Shown here in pieces: positions 1 to 5,168 of a DNA stretch of 9,752 nucleotides. The translations under genes and the position numbers were made by a program. Where the stretch lies: contig JBBDWJ010000007.1 in NCBI GenBank assembly GCA_040902925.1, forward strand, positions 1 through 9,752, given 5' to 3'. Source of the stretch: JBBDWJ01 sp040902925 (GTDB lineage Bacteria > Acidobacteriota > Terriglobia > Bryobacterales > UBA6623). Below the pieces are notes generated by a model. The model was not told the DNA's origin and ran no database searches. It worked only from the letters and a program-made list of their open reading frames with translations. The stretch's first letter is position 1; every line of letters starts with the position of its first letter.

Positions 1-87
1 GGTTTTGCGATTCAGATAAACCGGCACCTGGTCCAACATGGTTGACAACTCTTCCGCGACGTGATGAACGGAAACAGGGATCGGCAT
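1..87 (-). CDS. Partial small hypothetical protein, possibly UPF0158 family (N-terminus only)
   Basis: The first 29 codons of a leftward gene that runs off the window edge. The ATG (complement of 85-87) is the first ATG, GTG or TTG in a frame that is otherwise open upstream, and a GGGGG run lies 6 nt before it as a possible ribosome site. The readable protein starts MPIPVSVHHV, continues with an acidic helix-like stretch and ends at a VYLNRKT motif. A short helix followed by 'YLd-x-eTGE' resembles the N-terminus of UPF0158 proteins, which have no established function. The family call rests on this short stretch only. The gene lies 110 nt downstream of the ABC ATPase on the same strand, so it may be an operon tail or a separate unit. 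Confidence 0.5.
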   Translation of the reverse strand, partial: MPIPVSVHHVAEELSTMLDQVPVYLNRKT

Positions 88-107
88 ACCAAGCCCCCAA
101 GACTTCG

Positions 108-113
108 ATTCTA
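108..113 (-). promoter_or_regulatory. Candidate -10 box for the left-edge gene
   Basis: TAGAAT on the minus strand matches five of six bases of the sigma70 -10 consensus and lies 20 nt before the ATG of the left-edge gene. No convincing -35 element is visible 16-18 nt upstream. The surrounding gap (88-197) otherwise holds no clear gene or terminator hairpin. This is weak evidence for independent transcription. Confidence 0.2.
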
Positions 114-197
114 CCTCTGGGCGTCCAGCAAGGTCTCGCCGAAACCGCGGCCTGAGCAGTCCAATAAACGCGATTCCGATCTGAGGGGGAGAGTCGT

Positions 198-887
198 CTA
201 CCCTTCCACGATGCGCCCGTCGCGCATCTTCACAATTCTATGCGCGCAATACGAGGCCGCTTCCGGGTTGTGGGTGATCATCAGGATCGTCTGGCCGGTT
301 TCCTGATTGAGGTGTTTGAGGGTTTCGAGAACAGCCAGCGAGTTCTCCGTGTCGAGATTACCGGTCGGTTCGTCAGCCAGCAGAATGGCCGGGTTGTTGA
401 CAATAGCGCGGGCGATCGCCACGCGCTGCTGCTCGCCGCCCGAGAGGGCGTACGGCTTGTGGTGCAAGCGATGCTCGATACCGAGAATGCGAATCAAGCC
501 CTCGAATTCCTTGTCGTTCGAGTTCTTGTTCCCGGCGATATGCCTCGCGATCTGAATGTTCTCTTCGGCGGTGAGCGTTGGCAGCAGATTGAACTTCTGG
601 AAAACGAAGCCGACGGTGGTGCGGCGCAGCGCCGTGCGGTCGGCGTCGCTCATGCGGCTCAAATTTTGTCCTGCGATGAAAACCTCGCCGCCGCTGGGCG
701 GCGTCAGCCCGCCGATGATATGGAACATCGTCGACTTTCCCGAGCCTGACGGCCCGAGGATCGCCACGAACTCGCCCTTGCGGGCGGTCAGGTCGACGCC
801 ACGCAGAGCGTGTACGTCCACGCCACCCATGTGATAGGTCTTGGTAAGACCTTTCACGTCGATAATCGGTTGTTCGTCGGCAGTCAC
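198..887 (-). CDS. ABC transporter ATP-binding protein, LolD/MacB-type
   Basis: A 229-aa single-domain ATPase that would power an FtsX/MacB-type permease at the cytoplasmic face. All motifs are present: Walker A GPSGSGKS (45-52), Q-loop Q97 in FVFQKFN, signature LSGGEQQR (148-155), Walker B ILLADEP (D172, E173), D-loop NLD (177-179) and switch H206. The length is normal for LolD, FtsE or MacB-type ATPases. The start is GTG (complement of 885-887), only 7 nt after the permease stop, with a weak GAG as possible ribosome site. Together with the permease and the LolA-like lipoprotein upstream it forms a three-gene unit. These systems typically drive mechanotransmission, such as lipoprotein release or periplasmic export, rather than solute uptake. 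The substrate cannot be read from the ATPase, so no gene symbol is given. Confidence 0.95.
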   Translation of the reverse strand: MTADEQPIIDVKGLTKTYHMGGVDVHALRGVDLTARKGEFVAILGPSGSGKSTMFHIIGGLTPPSGGEVFIAGQNLSRMSDADRTALRRTTVGFVFQKFNLLPTLTAEENIQIARHIAGNKNSNDKEFEGLIRILGIEHRLHHKPYALSGGEQQRVAIARAIVNNPAILLADEPTGNLDTENSLAVLETLKHLNQETGQTILMITHNPEAASYCAHRIVKMRDGRIVEG

Positions 888-894
888 TGGATTG

Positions 895-1992
895 TTACTC
901 GTAGGAAAGCGCCTCGATCGGGTCCTGGCGGGCCGCCCGTGTTGCCGGATAGAAGGCGCCGATTACGGAACCGATCACCGCGATCACGGCGCCCCACAGC
1001 ATCCAGGCCGGGAACAAGACAATCGTGACGAGCGGAAACCGGGCTTCCACCATCGTTTCGCCGGCAAAGCTCAACGCGAATCCCAGCAGAATTCCTCCGG
1101 CGCAAATTACCAGGGTTTCCCGAATGACGATCCCCATGATGTAGCCGGCGGAAGCCCCTATCGACTTAAGGATGCCGATTTCGCGCGTCCGCTCCAGCAC
1201 CGCAGTGTACATCGACAATAGCACCACGATGAAGCCGATGATCACGGCGATACCGATAATGACGTTCACGAACTGTGAGGACATCGCGCGGACGTCCGTT
1301 GTTACATGCGCCAGGAAGTCTTCCATCGCAAACACGGGATAGGAAGGAAGCATGGCGCGGATCTTCTCCACGACTTCGCTCGTCTTCGACGAATCGTGCA
1401 GCTTCAGGAAGATCTGGCTAAGATCGCCTTGCCAACCCATCAGTTCTTGCATCGTTGCCAGGGGGATGAAGATACGGGACATCTTCCCCGACTCCACGAC
1501 GCCGGCAACCTGGAAATCGTGGTTGAGCAGGCGTAGTGTATCGCCGGCCTTCACTTTCTGGTGGCGCGCATAGACCTCATCCACAACGGCCTCGAAAGGC
1601 CCTTGCGGCGGCCCGCCTTCGAGGTAGCGGATCCCGCCGCTCATCGACTGGATCTTTTCCCAATCGACGCCGCTGATCGATTGCAGCCCTTCGCCCATGT
1701 TCACGGTCATGCCGGTGGCGAGGCGCACCTCCGGGAAAGTCTGTAGCAGCTTATCGACGAGCTGTTCGGGGATATCGGCGGTGCTCAGGCTCATCGCCGC
1801 GCTGCTGGTGGAGGGACGAATCAAAATGTCGGCGCCGATGCCCTTGGTGCGGCGCACGCTCTCCTGCAGAAGGCCCTCCGAAAGGCCAACGATCAGAAGA
1901 ATCATGGCCACTTCCACCGCCACGGCGAGCACGCTCAAGAACGTGCGTATCGGCCGGTGGGCCAGGTTTCTGGCCACCATGCGGGCGATCAT
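895..1992 (-). CDS. ABC transporter permease, FtsX/MacB (LolC/E-like) family
   Basis: A 365-aa inner-membrane permease with the classic four-helix FtsX/MacB layout. TM1 is near residues 17-39, followed by a large periplasmic domain (about 40-238). TM2 is near 241-265, TM3 near 288-310 and TM4 near 328-350. The cytoplasmic loop after TM2 holds the conserved RTREIGILKSIGAS motif (268-281), and the C-terminus DPIEALSYE is typical of MacB-like proteins. The ATG overlaps the stop of the lipoprotein gene as ATGA (1989-1992), implying translational coupling. Only one permease gene is visible, so the transporter is probably a homodimer. No MacA-like adaptor is present; the partner here is a LolA-like lipoprotein. 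LolC/E-like lipoprotein release, MacB-like export and a dedicated regulator of an envelope enzyme all remain possible. Confidence 0.92.
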   Translation of the reverse strand: MIARMVARNLAHRPIRTFLSVLAVAVEVAMILLIVGLSEGLLQESVRRTKGIGADILIRPSTSSAAMSLSTADIPEQLVDKLLQTFPEVRLATGMTVNMGEGLQSISGVDWEKIQSMSGGIRYLEGGPPQGPFEAVVDEVYARHQKVKAGDTLRLLNHDFQVAGVVESGKMSRIFIPLATMQELMGWQGDLSQIFLKLHDSSKTSEVVEKIRAMLPSYPVFAMEDFLAHVTTDVRAMSSQFVNVIIGIAVIIGFIVVLLSMYTAVLERTREIGILKSIGASAGYIMGIVIRETLVICAGGILLGFALSFAGETMVEARFPLVTIVLFPAWMLWGAVIAVIGSVIGAFYPATRAARQDPIEALSYE

Positions 1993-2897
1993 TGGCCCCT
2001 CGTTTCCGGGTTCGCTTGCGCGGAGTTGGCGTGCTCGCCCGCGGCCTCGCCGATGCGCTCGACGGTCACGCCTTCCGGTGTTTCTAGGACGAAGCTACGG
2101 TCGGAAACGGTTTCGTTCAGGCCAGGGTTCAGAAAGCGGACTTGCAAAGAATAGCCGTCGGCCGGCCGGATGACCGTCACGATTTCGGCATAGGGAATGG
2201 AATTCTGCTCACCCCATTGTTCGTAGCGGGCCAGCGTGGCGGTATCGCCGTGATCGTCGAGAATCTGCATGTGGCTCAACTCGAGTGTCTGGCGGCTAAA
2301 CCAGAACTTGCGGGTCAGCTTTGCCTTCCCGTCCCCAGTCGGCCGCACCAAAACCACGACCTGATAAGGAGTTAGGCCTTCGATGGCGTTTTCGATCGCC
2401 GCCAGTTCGTCCGGGCGCGGTGGTTCGATCAGCACCGCCTCCAGGATGTGCTGCGGGCGAACATTCTCGGTCCGGTTTTCTGACCGCTGGGCGCGAGTGG
2501 CGTCTCCGACAAGAAACCGTTTCCGTGACGGCACATACATTTGAAACATCTCGCCGTTGGAGGCCATCTGGAAGGCCATCGTACGGACCACCGGGACCTG
2601 CGCAATCGTGTGGATCTCGGAGGGGCGCCGCGCGATGAGAAAGCCTGGAAAAGGGCGCAGCTCGCGAACCCGCGAGCGGTCCTCGTTCTCCGCCGAGAGC
2701 TGCAGCTCCACGGTGGCTTTCATGGTCTTGACCAGGTTCAGCCGCTCAAGTTTCGCCAATAGTTCTTCGAGGGTCGCCGTCTGGGTGATCAGCGGCATCT
2801 GGATGGGCCGGCTGGACTTAACAAGGCAGGAACTATTGAACCCGGCGCACACCAGGAGCACAGCTACTAAGAGGGAGCGGGGGAAGGAAAAAGGCAC
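1989..2897 (-). CDS. Predicted lipoprotein with LolA/LolB-like fold
   Basis: A 302-aa exported protein. It begins at GTG (complement of 2895-2897) with a short positive N-terminus, a hydrophobic core (about 9-20) and a Cys at 24 in the context FNSSC. This is an imperfect lipobox, because Asn sits where Leu, Val or Ile is usual. The mature part looks like the LolA/LolB/LppX beta-barrel fold: a helix with a leucine pattern at 42-55, a strand-rich stretch (60-70), a surface-binding-like segment containing MYVPSRKRFLVGD (120-132), and the recurring 'WFSRQTLELSHMQILDD' style (199-215) that in this superfamily precedes a YxxW element (here YEQW, 225-228). Such folds bind acyl chains of lipoproteins or lipids. 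The gene is coupled to the permease by a 4-nt overlap, so it is probably the periplasmic partner of the ABC pair. The fold call is from motif style, not a profile search. Confidence 0.75.
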   Translation of the reverse strand: MPFSFPRSLLVAVLLVCAGFNSSCLVKSSRPIQMPLITQTATLEELLAKLERLNLVKTMKATVELQLSAENEDRSRVRELRPFPGFLIARRPSEIHTIAQVPVVRTMAFQMASNGEMFQMYVPSRKRFLVGDATRAQRSENRTENVRPQHILEAVLIEPPRPDELAAIENAIEGLTPYQVVVLVRPTGDGKAKLTRKFWFSRQTLELSHMQILDDHGDTATLARYEQWGEQNSIPYAEIVTVIRPADGYSLQVRFLNPGLNETVSDRSFVLETPEGVTVERIGEAAGEHANSAQANPETRGQ

Positions 2898-2921
2898 GCG
2901 GCTACCGTGAAATCAAATCTA

Positions 2922-2930
2922 AGTATATCA
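2922..2930 (-). promoter_or_regulatory. Candidate extended -10 promoter before the lipoprotein gene
   Basis: The minus strand reads TGATATACT, an extended -10 pattern (TGnTATAAT with one mismatch). The TGA is also the stop codon of the 192-aa gene. It lies in an AT-rich patch (2911-2930) that stands out from the GC-rich surroundings and is 24 nt before the GTG start, leaving room for a leader of about 15-18 nt. No good -35 hexamer is visible upstream. If real, it would let the lipoprotein-ABC unit be expressed apart from ruvX-mltG. Confidence 0.3.
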
Positions 2931-3506
2931 ATCCGGTGCGGGCGTTTCCGGTTTCGCCGGCGGCTCCGCTCCGGGCTGGATTCGGTCGTTTGCGGCGCCT
3001 GCCGCGCGCCGTGCTTCCAGCCAGGTGGGAAACAGCGAAGGCGCCTCTAGCCAAATAAGAAACCACTCGATCAACTCCTGTTTCTGCTGTCTTTTTTGCG
3101 GCGTCAGGCCCGTGCGGCGCAGCACCAGCTTCAGCCGGTCTTTGCCTTTCCGCACTGCGCGGCGGCAGTCCTCGGCCCGCGGTTTGTCACCCGCCAAACG
3201 CGCCGCCTCGTACTCATTGGCCATATCGGTCAGAGACGCCGCCGCGGCTTCCTGATCGTGAAAATGTACCCGCCCCCGCAAATCGACGGGCAGGCCGCCG
3301 ATCGCGCGGTCGATTTCCACCTGAGTCTCGGAAAGCACGTCGAGGACGTAGGTCCGCGACACGGGTTTTTCTCGTTGCAGAGCCCGCTGGGCCTCGCGGC
3401 AGATCGCAGCCAGCACGCGGCGGTCCACGACCCCCGTCTTATTCTCTTCTAAATATTTGATAATGAATGACTTAATGGAAACATTTCGAGTGTCGCGAAC
3501 AGCCAT
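2928..3506 (-). CDS. Hypothetical 192-aa soluble helical protein
   Basis: I do not recognise this protein. The start is ATG (complement of 3504-3506), only 2 nt after the mltG stop, with a GGAG ribosome site 9 nt upstream. The same frame stays open further upstream into mltG, but that part is Arg/Gly-rich and out of frame with a clear real gene, so I reject it. The protein has no signal peptide or membrane helix. Residues 10-48 form a helical region (IKSFIIKYLEEN, then VDRRVLAAICREAQRAL) that could be a winged-helix or HTH-like unit. A middle region with VEIDRAIGGLPVDLRG (63-78) follows, then long basic-acidic helices (90-165) and a Pro/Ala-rich disordered tail (178-192). Tight coupling to mltG suggests co-expression with cell-wall processing, but no function can be assigned. 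Confidence 0.8.
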   Translation of the reverse strand: MAVRDTRNVSIKSFIIKYLEENKTGVVDRRVLAAICREAQRALQREKPVSRTYVLDVLSETQVEIDRAIGGLPVDLRGRVHFHDQEAAAASLTDMANEYEAARLAGDKPRAEDCRRAVRKGKDRLKLVLRRTGLTPQKRQQKQELIEWFLIWLEAPSLFPTWLEARRAAGAANDRIQPGAEPPAKPETPAPD

Positions 3507-3508
3507 GG

Positions 3509-4510
3509 CTAGCGGCTCCGGCGATAGGCTCCCACGGCTCGATTGTGCGCTTCGAGCGATTCGGAAAAGACGTGCCCGCCCCCGCCGTTGGCCTGAGCGA
3601 CAAAAAACAGGTAGCTCGACGGGGCTGGTTCGAACGCCGCCTCCAGGGAAGCGCGGCCCGGGTTGGCGATGGGCCCCGGAGGCAGCCCGGCATGAACGTA
3701 GGTGTTGTATTTGTGAGGAATCGCCAAATCGTCTCTCGTAAGCTGGCCCCTGTAGCGGTCTTCCATCATGAGTCCGTAGATCACGGTCGGATCGCACTGC
3801 AGCAGCATGCGCCGGTCCAGCCGGTTGTGGAATACGGACGAAACCAGCTTGCGCTCGCCGCCGACTCCGGTTTCTTTCTCGATTAGCGAAGCGAGCGTTA
3901 CCAACTCGTACGATTTGAGCTTGTGCGTTTGTCCCGCGGAAAGCTGCTCGAATACCGAGCGAAAGCGGGCCACCATCATATCCACCAGCCGCGCCGCCGA
4001 AAACGGGCGCGTCATCTGATAGGTCTCCGGAAACAGAAAGCCTTCGAGATTGCCGGCCTCGGGAAACAAGTCGCGAATGCGATCGGTCTTTTCGCACTCG
4101 GCCAGAAATTCCTCGCGCGAGGCGAAGCCGCCGCTTGCGATTAACGAAGCGATCTGAAATCGCGTCAGTCCCTCGGGAATCGTCACGGGATGTTGCAGCA
4201 CTCTGCCGGAAGCGATGTGATCATACACTTCCCACACCGGCATCGCATGGTCGAAGCGGTACTCGCCCGCCATCAGCTTCGTCTGGAAGCGCATGGCACG
4301 CGTTGCAAGAAACAGCCAACGAGACTGAATGACGCCCCGCGACTCCAGCTCCACTCCGATTTGCTCGCTTGACGTGCGCGGCTCAATCATCACCACCACC
4401 GGCTCTTCGTAGTTCTGGTAGGGCGTCGTGACGGAATAGGCGAGCGCTGCGATGCCGATCATGAGAACGGCCCCCACCGCGATGATCGCCCTGATGATGA
4501 ATCTTTTCAT
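3509..4510 (-). CDS. mltG: Endolytic murein transglycosylase MltG (YceG)
   Basis: A 333-aa inner-membrane lytic transglycosylase that cuts nascent glycan strands within the chain and is thought to terminate peptidoglycan polymerisation. One N-terminal TM helix (about 5-25) is followed by a LysM-like region (about 37-105, with TSSEQIGVELESRGVI), then the YceG catalytic domain. The predicted catalytic glutamate is E211 in LASLIEKETG. Other family blocks are present: SSVFHNRL (224-231), LLQCDPTVIYG (236-246) and YNTYVHAGLPPGPIANPG (268-285). The length is typical (E. coli MltG is 340 aa), so the gene looks intact. An in-frame ruvX stop lies 15 nt upstream, which limits the start choice; the only SD-like bases (AGG) directly touch the ATG, so translation may depend on coupling to ruvX. 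The ruvX-mltG adjacency is also known in Firmicutes. Confidence 0.96.
   Translation of the reverse strand: MKRFIIRAIIAVGAVLMIGIAALAYSVTTPYQNYEEPVVVMIEPRTSSEQIGVELESRGVIQSRWLFLATRAMRFQTKLMAGEYRFDHAMPVWEVYDHIASGRVLQHPVTIPEGLTRFQIASLIASGGFASREEFLAECEKTDRIRDLFPEAGNLEGFLFPETYQMTRPFSAARLVDMMVARFRSVFEQLSAGQTHKLKSYELVTLASLIEKETGVGGERKLVSSVFHNRLDRRMLLQCDPTVIYGLMMEDRYRGQLTRDDLAIPHKYNTYVHAGLPPGPIANPGRASLEAAFEPAPSSYLFFVAQANGGGGHVFSESLEAHNRAVGAYRRSR
3516..3519 (-). promoter_or_regulatory. Ribosome binding site of the 192-aa gene, inside mltG
   Basis: GGAG on the minus strand lies within the last codons of mltG, 9 nt before the ATG at 3506. It is the main reason for choosing this start over the longer open frame that runs back into mltG. 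The mltG stop falls between the site and the ATG, a layout that favours re-initiation by ribosomes finishing mltG. Confidence 0.6.
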
Positions 4511-4525
4511 CCTGCGGGTTGATGT

Positions 4526-4969
4526 TCAGAGACGCCCGGCCGTTTCGCCAGCCGAATAGTCCAGATAGTTTTGCAGAATCAGCACGGCCGAAAGGCGGTC
4601 GACGGCTGCGTTTTTTTTCTTGCGGCTCATCCCGGTCTGGTTGAGGATGCGCCCGGCTTCAACACTGGTTAGCCGCTCGTCCCACAAACGCACCTCGACT
4701 TGAGCGTGCGCCGCCAGAGTGCGCGCGAATTGCCCCGCGAAGTTTGCCTGCCGGCCCTCGGTCCCGCTCATGTGCAGGGGCTGGCCCACCACGACGAGCG
4801 CCACGCTTTTGTCGTGGATCAGCCGCCGGAGGGCTTCGAGGTCCTCGGCTTTGTTCGTGCGCTGCAGCGTGGGCAGGCCCTGAGCCGTAATCCCCAGCTC
4901 ATCGCTGACCGCCAGCCCGATCCGGCGTTTGCCGAGATCGAGCGCCAGCACCCTGCCCGGATTATCCAT
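4526..4969 (-). CDS. ruvX: Putative pre-16S rRNA nuclease / Holliday-junction resolvase RuvX (YqgF)
   Basis: A 147-aa cytoplasmic RNase H-fold protein of the YqgF family, linked to 16S rRNA 5'-end maturation and, in some bacteria, to Holliday-junction resolution. The family motifs are intact: LALDLGKRRIGLAVSD (8-23) with metal-binding D11, VVGQPLHMSGTEG (60-72), LWDERLTSVEA (95-105) with E98, and KKKNAAVDRLSAVLILQNYL (117-136) with D124. Length is normal for the family. The ATG at 4967-4969 follows a GAAAGAG purine stretch only 2 nt away, so the SD is unusually close. It is the first gene of the leftward operon and has a TATAAT box 9 nt upstream of the start. A run of eight A residues (sense strand) sits just before the conserved D124 region. 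Confidence 0.95.
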   Translation of the reverse strand: MDNPGRVLALDLGKRRIGLAVSDELGITAQGLPTLQRTNKAEDLEALRRLIHDKSVALVVVGQPLHMSGTEGRQANFAGQFARTLAAHAQVEVRLWDERLTSVEAGRILNQTGMSRKKKNAAVDRLSAVLILQNYLDYSAGETAGRL

Positions 4970-4978
4970 ATCTCTTTC

Positions 4979-4984
4979 ATTATA
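4979..4984 (-). promoter_or_regulatory. Candidate -10 box for the leftward ruvX operon
   Basis: A perfect TATAAT on the minus strand lies 9 nt before the ruvX ATG. The -35 position has only a poor match. With usual spacing, transcription would start 1-4 nt before the start codon, giving a nearly leaderless mRNA and leaving the purine stretch before the ATG little or no role. Alternatively it is chance AT content and the true promoter lies further upstream. Confidence 0.45.
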
Positions 4985-5080
4985 CGAGGCTTGCGGTAGC
5001 GCGAAAGACCGCTGCGGCTGTCATTCTTATGGGCTTTAGGCTCGTCATGCAGTGTCACCGCCGCGGGTTTTGAAGGACGC

Positions 5081-5126
5081 GCGGATCGCCCTCGGCGGCC
5101 TGCCGCCCTGGTTCGCCAGGGTCCGC
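5081..5126. repeat. Nested GC-rich inverted repeats in the divergent intergenic region
   Basis: An outer arm pair GCGGA (5081-5085) / TCCGC (5122-5126) is followed inward, after a 3-nt bulge, by CCCT (5089-5092) / AGGG (5118-5121). Inside is GGCGGC (5094-5099) / GCCGCC (5102-5107) with a 2-nt spacer. A competing hairpin CCCTGG (5106-5111) / CCAGGG (5116-5121) has a TTCG loop and shares bases with both inner structures. The arrangement could be a terminator or attenuator remnant, a REP-like extragenic palindrome or a protein-binding site. There is no T-tract on either side, so I do not call it an intrinsic terminator. Confidence 0.55.
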
Positions 5127-5142
5127 TTTCACGTTGGTTTTC

Positions 5143-5150
5143 TAACGTTA
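5143..5150. promoter_or_regulatory. TAACGTTA palindrome next to the rightward -10 box
   Basis: A perfect 8-bp palindrome lies in the would-be spacer of the rightward promoter, 4 nt upstream of TATAAT (5155-5160). A short symmetric AT-rich site there could be an operator for a dimeric repressor. Symmetry does not extend beyond the 8 bp, so chance is possible. Confidence 0.25.
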
Positions 5151-5154
5151 TAGA

Positions 5155-5160
5155 TATAAT
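5155..5160 (+). promoter_or_regulatory. Candidate -10 box for the rightward larA-like/uppP unit
   Basis: A perfect TATAAT ends 8 nt before the ATG at 5169. A partial -35 (TTGGTT, 5134-5139) lies at a short 15-nt spacing. With usual spacing, transcription would begin at about 5166-5168, at or just before the start codon. The only SD-like bases (GGAAG, 5161-5165) would then be mostly outside the transcript. This mirrors the ruvX side of the same intergenic region. Confidence 0.45.
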
Positions 5161-5168
5161 GGAAGCGA

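Noticed and set aside
2872..2890. KOPS-like FtsK-orienting site in the G-rich run
   Set aside because: The run is near GGGNAGGG but does not match it exactly, and KOPS of this organism are unknown.
3507..4097. Upstream extension of the 192-aa gene frame, giving a 389-aa open frame
   Set aside because: It lies out of frame over the well-conserved mltG catalytic domain, is Arg/Gly/Ser-rich as expected of a shifted GC-rich frame, and a good GGAG site marks the shorter start.
5094..5121. Intrinsic terminator between the divergent genes
   Set aside because: The hairpins are strong, but no T-tract follows on either strand, and both flanking genes point away from the region, so no transcript needs to end there.
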